A stretch of 64,000 bases of DNA from positions 62,001 through 126,000 of the forward strand of contig JANPZZ010000026.1 in assembly GCA_024707305.1 (NCBI GenBank). The letters are read 5' to 3'. This document shows positions 28,188 through 38,447 of the stretch, piece by piece; the first letter of the stretch is position 1; every line of letters starts with the position of its first letter. The DNA comes from Chitinophagaceae bacterium (GTDB lineage Bacteria; Bacteroidota; Bacteroidia; Chitinophagales; Chitinophagaceae). Below the pieces are notes generated by a model. It saw only the letters and a program-made list of their open reading frames with translations. It did not search any database and was not told where the DNA came from. The translations under genes were made by a program, and so were the position numbers.

Positions 28188-29406
28188 ATGAGAAATTTAT
28201 TCACCATTATAACAATCGCCTCACTTGGTTTTCTGCTGACGGCATGTGGCAGTAGCGAGGCTAAGTCGGACAAAGAGCTGGCTAAAGAAAAAAGGAGAGT
28301 TGGAGAAACTCCGTACCGAACAGAAAACGGTAAATGATAAGATCGCAGTACTGGAAGACGAAATCGCACGTTTGGATACAACTGCCGGTAAAGCAAAAGC
28401 CAAGCTGGTATCGTTGGAAACAATCGGTGCGAATGCGTTTTCGCATTATATCGACCTGCAGGGTCGCATTGATGCACAAAACGTAGTGATGGTTTCACCT
28501 CGTGGACAGGGCGGTGTGGTTCGCTCCATTCATGTGAAAGAAGGACAACGCGTGAGTAAAGGACAGTTGATTGTAAAACTGGATAATGCAATTGCTCAAC
28601 AACAGGTGGATGCAGCTGCAGCACAGATTCCAGGTCTTGAGTCAAGCGTGAAACTTGCTCAAAGTGTTTACGAACGTCAACAGAATTTATGGAAGAATAA
28701 TATCGGAACAGAAGTGCAGGTACTGCAGGCAAAAACAAATGCTGAAAATGCAGAGGCGCAGTTGCAGACAGCAAAAGCGCAGTTGCAACTCGCTCGCGAA
28801 AATGCAGCCCTTGCGAATGTGTACGCAGAGATCGGTGGTGTAGTAGACGTAGTGAATGTAAAAATTGGTGAGTTCTTTTCACCTCAGTCTGCAGCAATGC
28901 CGCAAACAGGAATCCGGATTGTTAATACAGGTAACCTGAAAGTGAAAGTGCAGGTGCCTGAAACCTATCTCGGAAAAGTAAATGCAGGTACTAAAATCCG
29001 TGTAACGCTTCCTGAACTGAATAATAAGGTAATCGAAACTAAAGTTGCGGTGGTGAGTGGTTTGGTTGACGCAACCAGTCGCACATTCGCTGTGGAAGCA
29101 ACGATTCCGCAAGACAAAGATTTGCGTCCTAACCAACTGGCAAAAGTGCAGTTGCTGGATTATACAAATGATCAGGCGATTACAATTCCGATCAACACCC
29201 TGCAAACGGATGAGAAAGGAAAATTTGTACTGGTGGCGGTTCAGGAAGGCGACAAGCTGGTAACACGTAAGAAAGAAGTAGTGATGGGAGAATTGTATGG
29301 CTCACGTGTTGAAATTAAATCAGGACTTGCAGCCGGAGAACAATTAATTGTAGAAGGTTATCAAAGTTTATACGACGGTCAGATTATCACCACGTCGCAA
29401 CAATAA
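28188..29406 (+). CDS. RND efflux membrane fusion lipoprotein (frameshifted near 5' end)
   Basis: Periplasmic adaptor linking the RND permease and TolC channel. The real start is ATG 28188 (MRNLFTIITIASLGFLLTAC), a lipoprotein signal with LTAC lipobox. A one-base shift in the AAAGAAAAAAGG stretch near 28288 leads into the main frame (GELEKLRTEQKTVNDKIAVL, a coiled coil). Then come the lipoyl half-motifs (GVVRSIHVKEGQRVSKGQLI and AEIGGVVDVVNVKIGEFF) and the beta-barrel and membrane-proximal domains (IRVTLPELNNKVIETKVAV, QAITIPINTLQTDEKGKFV). About 406 residues; 35 bases after tolC. Confidence 0.9.
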
Positions 29407-29492
29407 CCAGGTATTTTAAGTAAACCAATTACTGCTGTTGTTGTCGGCAACAATATGCCGGATCAGCTGCAGCCAACTGTTAAAACGATAAC

Positions 29493-32400
29493 ATGTCGGC
29501 ACTGGAAAATTATGACGGAAAGTTCAAGGAATTTAAACCAACTTCCTGGGCTATCCGCAACAAGACCTCGATGTATCTCTTCATGCTCATTGTGACGCTG
29601 ATAGGGGTATTTCAATTCAACACATTGCCAAAGGAACAATATCCTGATATTGTAATTCCAACGGTATTTGTGCAGACTATTTATTTTGGTAACTCTCCCA
29701 AGGATATGGAGAACCTGGTAACGCAGCCTATTGAGAAACAAATCAAAGGTATTACCGGTGCCAAGATCAATAAAGTAACAAGTACAAGCATCAATGACTT
29801 CTCGGCCATTACCATCGAGTTTAATACCGATGTAAAAGTGGATGTGGCGTTGCAGAAAGTAAAAGATGCGATTGATAAAGCGAAGCAGGATCTGCCAACC
29901 GACCTGACTCAGGAGCCAACAGCTCTTGAGGTTAGTTTTTCGGAAATGCCGATCATGTATGTAAACCTCAGTGGTGATTATGATCCGACGCGATTGAAAA
30001 AGATGGCGGATGAATTGAAAGACCGCCTTGAAGAATTATCTCAGATCAATCGTGTAGACCTTGTAGGTGCACCCGAACGCGAGTTTCAGATCAATGTAGA
30101 TAATTACCGCATGCAGGCTGCTGGCGTAACGTTCAATGATATAGCGCAGGCGGTACAGGCTGAAAACCGCGATATCAGTGGTGGTTTGCTCGATGCAGAC
30201 AATATGCAGCGCAACCTGCAATTGAAGGGACAGTTTAAAACAGCTGAAGATATTTCGCAAATCGTATTGCGCAATCATCGCGGCAACCCCATTTATCTCA
30301 AAGATATTGCTGTAATTAAAGACACTATCAAAGATCGCGACAGCTATGCACGTCTGGATGGGAAGAACGTAATTACACTGAACATCATCAAACGTGCAGG
30401 TGAAAACCTGATTAGCACCAGTGATAATGTAAAGCGCATTACCCAGGAGATGAAGGAGAATTATTTTCCTGAGGATCTTGATGTGCGCATCACGGGTGAT
30501 TCCAGCAATAGCACAAGAACATCCTTTAATGAACTGGTGAATTCAATTGTAATCGGCTTCGTGTTGGTGTTATTGATTCTGATGTTCTTTATGGGTGTTA
30601 CCAATGCCTTCTTTGTGGCATTGAGTGTGCCGCTAAGTATGTTTGTTGCGTTCATGTTCCTGCCGCTGGGTAACCCTGTTGTTGGTACCGACATCACGCT
30701 GAATTTTATCGTATTATTTGCGCTGTTGTTTGGTTTGGGAATTATTGTGGATGATGCGATCGTGGTAATTGAGAATACGCACCGCATCTTTATGGAGGCG
30801 CGCGGAAAAGTTTCGAGCACCAAAGCAGCGATGATGGCCGCGGGTGAAGTGTTTATTCCCGTACTTGCGGGTACGCTCACTACACTGGCGCCATTTTTTC
30901 CGCTCTTATTCTGGCCGGGAATCATTGGTAAGTTTATGATTTACCTGCCGCTGATGCTGATCTTTACACTTACGGCATCGTTGATCGTGGCATTTATAAT
31001 GAACCCTGTTTTTGCGGTAGACTTTATGAACCATGAGGAACATGAAAGCAAGCCGAAAAAATCAGCCATCTTCCGCAAGCCGGGGTTCTGGGTTGGCGTA
31101 GGTCTGGGCCTTTTCTTCCATACATTCTCTCCATTCCTGGGTAACCTCACCCTGTTTATAATGGTGCTGGTTATCTTCAACCGATATTTCCTGGATTCGT
31201 GGATTCACGCCTTCCAGAATCGGGTATTACCCTGGATTATGGGTCACTATGAAACATTACTTCGTTGGGTATTGAAAGGATGGAGACCCGTATGGATGTT
31301 GTTGGGAGCAATTGGATTATTTTTCCTTTCTATCTTTTTGTTTGTCGCACGCGGTGCGCCCGTTGTTACATTCCCGGGTGCTGATCCCAACCAGATTTAT
31401 GTTTACCTGAAATTGCCTACGGGAACACGTGTTGAATATACAGATAGTATCACCCGCGAACTCGAGTCACGCGTATTCCGGGTTTTGGGTATTGATCCAA
31501 AAACAAATAAAACAAACCCGATTGTTGAAAGTGTGATTGCAAACGTTGCTGTAGGTGCCGCTGATCCAAGTAGTGGCGATCGTAGTACACGCAGTGAGTT
31601 GGGCCGTGTGCAGGTTTCGTTTGTTGAATTTGAAAAACGGCATGGCATTTCTTCCGCCCCTTATCTCGACAGCATCCGCGCTGCGGTAAAAGGATTCCCT
31701 GGCGCTGAAATTTCGGTAGATAAAGAAGCAAATGGTCCGCCCACCGAGCCCCCGGTAAATATCGAAGTAGCGAGTGAAGATTTTGACCTGCTGATTGCAA
31801 ATGCTGTTCGTTTGAAAAACTATCTCGACAGTATTGCTACGCCAGGTATTGAAGAGTTGAAAATGGATATTGATTTGCGCAGCCCTGAGATTTCACTTAC
31901 CGTAGATCGCGAGCGTGCAAATGCTGAAGGTGTAAGCTCAACACAAATTGGTCAGCAAATTCGTACCGCCTTATTCGGACTGGAAGCCAGCAAAATCAAA
32001 GATGGCGAAGATGAATACAAGATCCAGATCCGCAATGAGGAAGCACAACGCATGAACCTGGTTGACCTGCTCAACATGAAGGTTTCTTTCATGGATATGT
32101 CATCAGGTCAGTTTAAAAATGTACCGATCGCGTCGCTGGTAAAATGGGATCTTACAAATACACTTGGAAGTGTGAACCGGAAGAACCAGAAGCGCGTGAT
32201 CACACTACGTTCAAACGTATTGGAATCACAAGGCTTTACAGCACAAAGTGTGAATGAAGACCTGGCGCGCTCTATTGCCCAGTTTAATCGTACGCTGCCC
32301 CCGGGTGTAACCATTAAACAAACGGGTGAAGGCGAACAGATGCAGGAAACGGGTGAGTTCCTGGGTCTGGCGCTGCTGGCTGCGCTGTTGATCATCCTGT

Positions 32401-33080
32401 TTATCCTGGTATTGCAGTTTAACTCTGTAAGTAAATCGGTAATCATCCTTACAGAAATTGTATTTAGTGTGATTGGTGTAATGCTCGGATATGCATTTAC
32501 CGGAATGACAGTGAGTGTGGTAATGACGGGTGTGGGTATTCTCGGACTTGCAGGTATCGTAATTAAGAATGGTATCCTGGTGATTGAGTTTGCCGACGAA
32601 TTAAGAAGCCGCGGACTTCGTACGCGCGAGGCGGTGGTGCAGGCGGGTAAAACCCGTATTATTCCCGTGTTGCTGACTGCGCTTGCCGCCATCCTGGCGT
32701 TGATTCCCCTGGCAGTAGGTTTTAATATCGACTTCGTGGGATTGTTTGAATCATTTAGTCCGAACATTTTCTTTGGAGGTGATAATGCCGCATTCTGGAA
32801 ACCTCTCTCCTGGACCATCATCTTCGGTCTTACGTTTGCGTTCTTTATGACGCTGATCATGGTGCCGAGTATGTACCTGATTGCAGAGCGCCTGCGTCGT
32901 CCGATGCGTCGCCGCTTTGGAGGAACCTGGGTATCCTTCCTGGGTATACCTCCGTTTACGCTGCTGTTTGGCGTGTTGATGATTCTGGCGGCCTTCTTCC
33001 AGAAAGCCAGAGTATCCCGTCGCCGTCGTAAACTGAAGGATGAACGGGTAAATGAAGCCTGGATCGGCAGCTGGTTCTAA
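29493..33080 (+). CDS. RND efflux permease (HAE1/AcrB type)
   Basis: Proton-driven inner-membrane pump of 1195 residues, longer than AcrB by ~150. Transmembrane helix 1 near residues 25-45, then the porter domain, then TM2-6 with the proton-relay motif GLGIIVDDAIVVIENTHR containing the paired Asp. A Bacteroidota-type insertion of about 120 residues with extra hydrophobic segments (GVGLGLFFHTFSPFLGNLTL) lies before the second half, and the C-terminus carries an additional hydrophobic stretch (FTLLFGVLMILAAFF) with a basic tail. TM10-11 region GVGILGLAGIVIKNGILVIEF holds the conserved Lys. Last gene of the TetR-regulated operon; substrate unknown. Intact frame. Confidence 0.93.
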   Translation: MSALENYDGKFKEFKPTSWAIRNKTSMYLFMLIVTLIGVFQFNTLPKEQYPDIVIPTVFVQTIYFGNSPKDMENLVTQPIEKQIKGITGAKINKVTSTSINDFSAITIEFNTDVKVDVALQKVKDAIDKAKQDLPTDLTQEPTALEVSFSEMPIMYVNLSGDYDPTRLKKMADELKDRLEELSQINRVDLVGAPEREFQINVDNYRMQAAGVTFNDIAQAVQAENRDISGGLLDADNMQRNLQLKGQFKTAEDISQIVLRNHRGNPIYLKDIAVIKDTIKDRDSYARLDGKNVITLNIIKRAGENLISTSDNVKRITQEMKENYFPEDLDVRITGDSSNSTRTSFNELVNSIVIGFVLVLLILMFFMGVTNAFFVALSVPLSMFVAFMFLPLGNPVVGTDITLNFIVLFALLFGLGIIVDDAIVVIENTHRIFMEARGKVSSTKAAMMAAGEVFIPVLAGTLTTLAPFFPLLFWPGIIGKFMIYLPLMLIFTLTASLIVAFIMNPVFAVDFMNHEEHESKPKKSAIFRKPGFWVGVGLGLFFHTFSPFLGNLTLFIMVLVIFNRYFLDSWIHAFQNRVLPWIMGHYETLLRWVLKGWRPVWMLLGAIGLFFLSIFLFVARGAPVVTFPGADPNQIYVYLKLPTGTRVEYTDSITRELESRVFRVLGIDPKTNKTNPIVESVIANVAVGAADPSSGDRSTRSELGRVQVSFVEFEKRHGISSAPYLDSIRAAVKGFPGAEISVDKEANGPPTEPPVNIEVASEDFDLLIANAVRLKNYLDSIATPGIEELKMDIDLRSPEISLTVDRERANAEGVSSTQIGQQIRTALFGLEASKIKDGEDEYKIQIRNEEAQRMNLVDLLNMKVSFMDMSSGQFKNVPIASLVKWDLTNTLGSVNRKNQKRVITLRSNVLESQGFTAQSVNEDLARSIAQFNRTLPPGVTIKQTGEGEQMQETGEFLGLALLAALLIILFILVLQFNSVSKSVIILTEIVFSVIGVMLGYAFTGMTVSVVMTGVGILGLAGIVIKNGILVIEFADELRSRGLRTREAVVQAGKTRIIPVLLTALAAILALIPLAVGFNIDFVGLFESFSPNIFFGGDNAAFWKPLSWTIIFGLTFAFFMTLIMVPSMYLIAERLRRPMRRRFGGTWVSFLGIPPFTLLFGVLMILAAFFQKARVSRRRRKLKDERVNEAWIGSWF

Positions 33081-33103
33081 ATATTCGCCGAAAATTATAT
33101 TTC

Positions 33104-33137
33104 ATAAAACGCAACTAATCAATTAGTTGCGTTTTAT
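33104..33137 (+). terminator. Terminator of the efflux operon
   Basis: Near-perfect 16-bp inverted repeat (ATAAAACGCAACTAAT and complement) followed by TTTTATACTTTTTT, 23 bases after the RND stop. Confidence 0.88.
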
Positions 33138-33400
33138 TTTATACTTTTTTGCCGATTTTTGCATTTTTTTTACAACGAAAGCAGCATTTAAGAATGGTCG
33201 TTTGTCTCTATTGTAGCACGTTTTCGAACGTGGAATCGAACTGACTGCTTTTGAACTTGTCGTAACTTGTTGGTTTTGTATCCGCCTATCTAACTGCTTA
33301 GCGGAAAAATGGCCCCAGAGGGGCCATTTTTGTTTGTTGTTGGCAGGTTTGAAGGAAGCAGAAGTTCGATATTGGAAAGGTTTATGCCGTGAGGATCGCT
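33138..33400 (+). other. Gene-free interval with a structured segment and terminator; candidate small RNA
   Basis: No convincing reading frame. Contains a perfect hairpin CACGTT-TTCG-AACGTG (33217-33232), a flanking GCAG/CTGC pairing possibility (33181 and about 33244), and a strong intrinsic terminator AAAAATGGCCCC-AGA-complement at 33305-33331 followed by T residues. The operon before it already ends at 33137, so this second terminator needs its own transcript. A small RNA starting near 33160-33200 is a reasonable guess; no known RNA family was recognised. Confidence 0.45.
33305..33331. terminator. Intrinsic terminator
   Basis: Arms 33305-33316 and 33320-33331 (AAAAATGGCCCC and complement, AGA loop) with A and T flanks; works in either direction. 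Could end the putative small RNA (plus strand) or read-through from the nuclease gene (minus strand, stop at 33401). Confidence 0.8.
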
Positions 33401-34056
33401 TTATCGTTTTCCGTCGGCGTTATTTTCGAAAGGCTTATTTAAGAAGTCTACTATCTTTTTAGCGGTTGCCGGTCCTAAGCCCGGATGACGGGCTAGTTCA
33501 TTTTCGCTCATATTTAATACCCTCGAATACTGCCTGCAGATTTTAAAAGTGTGGAAGATCTATAGGGACCCAGGCCGGGAATTCCTTCGAGAAATTGTAC
33601 AGCGAGATGATCGGATGGGCGTCGCTTTCCTCTATGTGCCATCACAAAGCGTTTCCGTTTGATCTGTTGCTCGATCAGTTGCAAAATGATTCCACAACTG
33701 TCGTTTACATCCCTTGAATAAACGATAGGAATCTGCCAGCCGGCACAGATGGCGATCATCGCAGCTTTAATGCGGGTATAATTTGATGGATTTATTGAAA
33801 TGAACGGATTTCCCTCCAGCAAGAGCAGCGGAAAAAAGTGATTCGCCTGCAACTTTCTACACTGTTCAAATAAACGACCGTCGAATATGGATCTAAGAAA
33901 ATCAGCCGCCGTTTTGCGTTCAATTATAAATCGTTCACCAATGATATAATCTCCCGCATCCAACATCCGAAACTGAACTGTTAGTTCCTGCTGCTTCAAT
34001 AATTCAGGTAGTCCAGAATGCTGTTCACGGTGGTCTACTTTAATAACAGGCTTCAT
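33401..34056 (-). CDS. ERCC4-type nuclease with C-terminal helix-hairpin-helix (frameshifted)
   Basis: About 218 residues, started at MKPVIKVDHREQHSGLPELL. The ERCC4/XPF nuclease core is clear: VDHRE, GDYIIGERFIIERKTAADFL (the family's GDY...ERK-T active-site signature) and SIFDGRLFEQC. The C-terminal part is helix-hairpin-helix DNA binding (LEGIPGLGPYRSSTLLKSAG). The frame closes early at 33514; inserting one G at CGAGGG near 33516 continues with VLNMSENELARHPGLGPATA and ends at 33401 (NNADGKR), giving the second half of an (HhH)2 domain. Similar stand-alone proteins are structure-specific nucleases of the XPF/Hef kind, probably in repair of branched DNA. Confidence 0.87.
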
Positions 34057-34215
34057 CGTCAACTTTTTTTGATGATGGTTCCTGTTTGGTGGGTTTAGAC
34101 AACTAAAGTACAAATAATGAGGAAATGGGAGAAAAGCTTTCGAGTAGTAATTGCCGACTTATTCCCAATAACCCAATTGTTACGTTTTTCTCGTTTGCAT
34201 CGCAGAAGCACAAAA

Positions 34216-34243
34216 AAATGGCCGTGGAAAACCACGACCATTT
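34216..34243. terminator. Hairpin between nuclease and M16 peptidase genes
   Basis: AAATGGCCGTGG-AAAA-CCACGACCATTT, 12-bp arms with one mismatch, A-rich upstream and TTTAAAAT after. Downstream of the minus-strand M16 gene, about 105 bases past its stop. Confidence 0.6.
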
Positions 34244-34303
34244 AAAATAAAACTCAAAACTTTCAGCGTCTTTAAGTTCGTTCACGCTGCCTAACGCAGC
34301 ACT

Positions 34304-34347
34304 TTTTTTTAATAAGAAATGGCCTTAGCCATTTCTTATTAAAAAAA
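34304..34347 (-). terminator. Terminator of the M16 peptidase gene
   Basis: Perfect inverted repeat of about 20 bp (TTTTTTTAATAAGAAATGGC and complement, CTTA loop), beginning 2 bases past the minus-strand M16 stop at 34349, with a U run on that strand. Confidence 0.88.
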
Positions 34348-34348
34348 G

Positions 34349-37214
34349 TTAGAAGGCCTTTTTCTCCACCACCTTCCCATCAACATCGAGGAAGATAATT
34401 TCGTAACCAAGTTTCTGCAGGCCAGGAAGAATTTTTTCCTTGTCGCCTACAACAAGAATATTCATCTTCTCGGTATTGATCCACTTTTTAGCAAGCGCAT
34501 CAATTTCTGCTTTGGTAATATTAGAAACGATCTTCGCTTGTTGGTCGGTGAAATCACCTGGCAAATCGTATTCGAGGATCTGGCCAATGAAACCGGCTTT
34601 CTGGAATCCTGTTTCATAACGAAGTGCATCACGTTGGCCGATGGCACTCTTCAGGAATGTGATCTCATCGTCGTTAATGCCATTCTCTGTATATTCTTTC
34701 AATTCGCGCATGATTTCAATCATCGCACTGTCAGTTGCATTGGCACGAATGCCTGAACTGAACGAGAATTCACCCGTTTGTTTACCACCGCTGAATGAGC
34801 TGCGTGCACCGTATGTCCAACCTTTGTCTTCACGCAGGTTGAGGTTCAAACGGCTGTTGAATGCTGCACCCAGGGTGTAGTTCATCAAACCTGCTTTATA
34901 ATATTCTCCGGTAGCATCGTATTTCAAACCGGTAACATAACCCACACGGAATTCAGTTTGTGCAGATTTAGGCACATCCACCAGGTAGATCTTTGTTTTT
35001 TCCACGCCAGCTACAGCCGGGATCTTGGGAATTTCAATTTTTTTGTTTGGCAGGTTATTCAGGAATGCGAGTTTAGGTAATACCCTCTTCTTCGCTGATG
35101 TCGCCTACAACTACTACACGCGCATTTTTGTGATGTCATGTAGTTGTCGTAGTAGCTCTGAACGTCTGCAAGCGTAAAGCTTTTCAGTGTTTCCTCTGTT
35201 CCATCTGTAGAAACACCGAGAATATGTTTATCGCCATAGTTGATTTTGTCAAAAACTTCATCGGCAATAGAAGATGGTTCTGTTTTCGCCATCTTAAAGG
35301 CTTCCAGTTGCTGCTTTACCAGGCGGGCTAAATCATCCTGGTTAAACTTCGGACGGAACATACGCTCTTCGAGGAGTTTCAGCGTTGCATCCAGGTTTTT
35401 CACCTGTGTCTGTACCTGGAAGGTGATATCTTCAGTACCATCGAACACGCTGATAGAGCTGCCGAGTTTTTGCAACTCGCGCGACATTTCCTCCGCGCTG
35501 TAGTTCTTCGTATCCTGGTTCATCATACCGGCAAACAAAGCAGGCAGACCTGCTTTTTCAAGATTGTTTGTATTCAGCAGGTGACCACCAGGAATGCGGA
35601 TCGACAACGTAACGGTTGGAACCTCTGTGTTTTCAGTCCCAATGATTTTGATACCATTTGGCCATTCTTTTTCCAGTAAGCAGGAACTTTCACAACAGGG
35701 TTAGGGCCATTCGGCGGCATTTTGCTGCGGTCGAAATTGTCTTTCGCCTTGTTGTATGTCAGTCCGTCATATCCATAATCAGGCGCTACATACCCACTCT
35801 CATCCACTTTAAAGTTGTTTTCGCCAACAACAAGTGCTTCCTGGTTTTTAGGTACTACGCTTACCGTAACAGGGTGCTGGTGTTTGATATACTTGTTGTA
35901 AACACGCATTACATCGGCTTTGGTTACCGACTGATACATGCCCATCAGTTTACCAATCATATTTGGGTTGCCGGTGAAAGTCTGGAAAGCCGCCAGTTGC
36001 GATACTTTTCCCGAAACACTCTGGAGACCGTTAATCAGTTGTGATTCATATCCGCCTTTGAACTTGGCAATATCATCATCCGTAACACCGCGAGCTTCAA
36101 AGCTGTCGAGTGCATTATCTAACAAATGATACATATTGGCCAGTGACTTTCCAGGATAAGGAATCGTTTGAAATACAAACATACCCGACAATTCACTCAG
36201 CACACTAAAGCCTCCAGCCTGAAGAGCCAGTTGTTTTTTTGTCAATTGCTGATACAGAATTGAGTTGTTTCCCTGTCCCAGAATCTGCGCGAGGCAGGCA
36301 AGCGCAGCCATATCCGGGTGATAGTTTGGAACGGTGGGATAGGCACGCATCATCATAGGAAGGCGCGCATAATTGTCGGTGTAAGAAACAAAACGGTGTT
36401 TTGAAACCTCAGGCACCATGGGTGCCATGTTTTTTACTTCAGGGCCACGGGGAATGCTACCGAAGTATTTTCCAACCCATTCAGTAACCTGCTTTACATC
36501 AATGTCTCCACCAACGGTAAGTACCGCATTGTTAGGGCCATACCAGCGAAGGAAGAAGTTTTTCAGGTCGTCTACATTTACGCGGTTCAGATCTTCAATG
36601 TATCCGATCGTAAGCCAGCTGTAAGGGTGGCCATAAGGATACAAAGTTTTTGAGAGCGCTTCAAATGCAAGACCGTAAGGAACGTTGTCCACGCGCTCAC
36701 CGCGTTCGTTCTTTACAGTCTCGCGCTGGATTTCAAATTTTTGTTGTGTAACCGCGTCCAGCAAAAAGCCCATACGGTCAGCTTCGAGCCACAGCATTTT
36801 TTCAAGCTGGTTGCTGGGAACTGTTTGAAAATAGTTCGTGCGATCCTGGTTGGTTGTACCATTCAGATTACCGCCCGATTCAGTTACAATTTTAAAATGT
36901 TGTTCATCGCCAACATTATCACTTCCCTGGAACATCATGTGTTCAAAAAAGTGTGCGAAGCCGGATTTGCCAATCTCTTCGCGTGCTGAACCCACGTGAT
37001 AGGTTACGTCCACATGCACTACCGGATCACTGTGATCTTCGTGCAGAATGAGCGTAAGCCCATTGGGATAAATGTATTTCTCATAAGGAATAACCAGCTC
37101 ATCGCCCTGGCGAACTACTTTTTCCACAAGTTTGGCTTTTGGATAAGCCTGCGCCTGCGTTGTTCCGTAGCTGCACACAGTAAATGCTGTTAATAGCAAC
37201 AGTTTTTGTCTCAT
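34349..37214 (-). CDS. M16 (insulinase-like) zinc metallopeptidase with two M16 units (frameshifted)
   Basis: Exported protein of about 955 residues after joining. Signal peptide MRQKLLLLTAFTVCSYGTTQAQA. First M16 unit has the inverted zinc motif HFFEHMMF and the downstream Glu region QRETVKNERGERVDN; the second unit (from ~35600) lacks HxxEH, as usual for the inactive half, and includes GWTYGARSSFSGG and RYETGFQKAGFIGQI. Shifts lie near 35630 (KEWPNGIKIIGTENT), 35135 (SQKN to ARVVVVGD) and 35083 (EEEG to VLPKLAFLNNLP). All are in short A or G runs. Likely a periplasmic peptidase clearing small peptides or signal peptides. Confidence 0.88.
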
Positions 37215-37400
37215 AAAATGATTGTTTTTTCAGTGCGGGCAATTTACAGAAATAAGAGGGGAAACAACTGCCATTTATCATTTATGTTACGAATCGGCCC
37301 GCTTGTCCGTTTTATTTTATTTTATTTTTGATGAATACAAGAGGTATTCCTGGAATAGAATCAATCAAAATCATAGAACCTTTTTTAAACTTTATTAGCC

Positions 37401-38192
37401 ATGAAAAAAAGTCACGAAATCGATTACAGGATTTATGGGGAAGAATTGCAGTTTGTTGAAATTGAGCTGGATCCGAATGAAACCGCAGTGGCGGAAAGCG
37501 GCGCGATGATGATGATGGAAGACGACATACAGATGGCCACCATTTTTGGGGACGGGTCATCGCAGCAAACGGGTGGGTTGTTTGGGAAACTCATGAGTGC
37601 CGGAAAGCGTGTGCTCACGGGCGAAAGCCTTTTTATGACCACATTTACCAATATTGGCGCGGGCAAAAGACGAGTAAGTTTTGCAGCACCGTATACAGGT
37701 AAGATTATTCCACTTGATCTGTTTGAACTGGGAGGAACCATTATTGCGCAAAAGGATGCGTTTCTCTGTGCCGCGAAAGGGGTGAGCGTGGGAATCCACC
37801 TGCAGCGCCGACTCGGTACCGGCATTTTCGGAGGCGAAGGCTTTATTATGCAAAAACTCGAAGGCGATGGCCGCGCGTTTATGCATGCCGGCGGATATGT
37901 GATGAAAAAAACACTTTCTCCCGGTGAAATTTTGAAAGTGGACACGGGTTGCGTGGTGGCCTATACACCTACCGTCGATTTTGATATTGAGTTTGTGCGG
38001 GGTGTTAAAAACTGGATGTTTGGTGGAGAGGGTCTCTTTTTTGCGCGGCTCAAAGGTCCGGGTACAATCTGGCTTCAGTCGTTGCCAATCAGCCGTTTAG
38101 CTGGCCGAATTCTCGCTTATGGCACCTACAACCGCAAGGAAGAAGGCGGCATATTAGGAGGGCTGGGGAACCTGTTGGATGGAAGAGAATAA
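37401..38192 (+). CDS. AIM24/TIGR00266 family protein
   Basis: 263 residues of the widespread TIGR00266 (AIM24-like) family, a double beta-sandwich of unknown function. Family features: [20 protein letters not shown] at the start, [56 protein letters not shown] and GSVVAYTP-like ([14 protein letters not shown]). The internal pseudo-repeat is visible as two AxxGxVM-type blocks. No signal peptide; cytoplasmic or membrane-peripheral. Monocistronic, with repeat-bearing spacer after it. Function unknown. Confidence 0.9.
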   Translation: MKKSHEIDYRIYGEELQFVEIELDPNETAVAESGAMMMMEDDIQMATIFGDGSSQQTGGLFGKLMSAGKRVLTGESLFMTTFTNIGAGKRRVSFAAPYTGKIIPLDLFELGGTIIAQKDAFLCAAKGVSVGIHLQRRLGTGIFGGEGFIMQKLEGDGRAFMHAGGYVMKKTLSPGEILKVDTGCVVAYTPTVDFDIEFVRGVKNWMFGGEGLFFARLKGPGTIWLQSLPISRLAGRILAYGTYNRKEEGGILGGLGNLLDGRE

Positions 38193-38195
38193 GCG

Positions 38196-38380
38196 AACAA
38201 TGTGACAATATGGTAATGTGCTAATGTGATAATGTGATAATAAGCAATCGCGCGAATTATTTGATTGATAAATAACTTTAACGATGATCGTTAAACGACT
38301 GTTCGTGTTATTCCTGTATGCGAAGCCCTGCAATTGCTACATTTTCATATTACCATATTTCCACATTATCCCCCGAAGCG
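38196..38380. repeat. ATGTGATA/ATATGGTA-type repeat tract, inverted halves
   Basis: Between the AIM24-like gene and korA. Left part (38198-38242) consists of AATGTGATAATGTGATAATA-like units; right part (38338-38372) is the complementary sense (ACATTTTCATATTACCATAT). Related wording recurs at 40290-40400, 40455-40545 and 52757-52930. No gene is seen in 38193-38447. Confidence 0.7.
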
Positions 38381-38435
38381 TAGCAAAGGTGGCCTTTCAG
38401 AATTGCCCTTTGCCGTTTCACGTTCGCTGTTTCCT

Positions 38436-38443
38436 TACTTTTG
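38436..38443 (+). promoter_or_regulatory. Promoter -7 element (TACTTTTG) for korA
   Basis: TACTTTTG matches TAnnTTTG and ends 4 bases before the ATG at 38448, so the transcript would be almost leaderless. It rules out the longer open frame from 38334. Confidence 0.75.
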
Positions 38444-38447
38444 CAAA

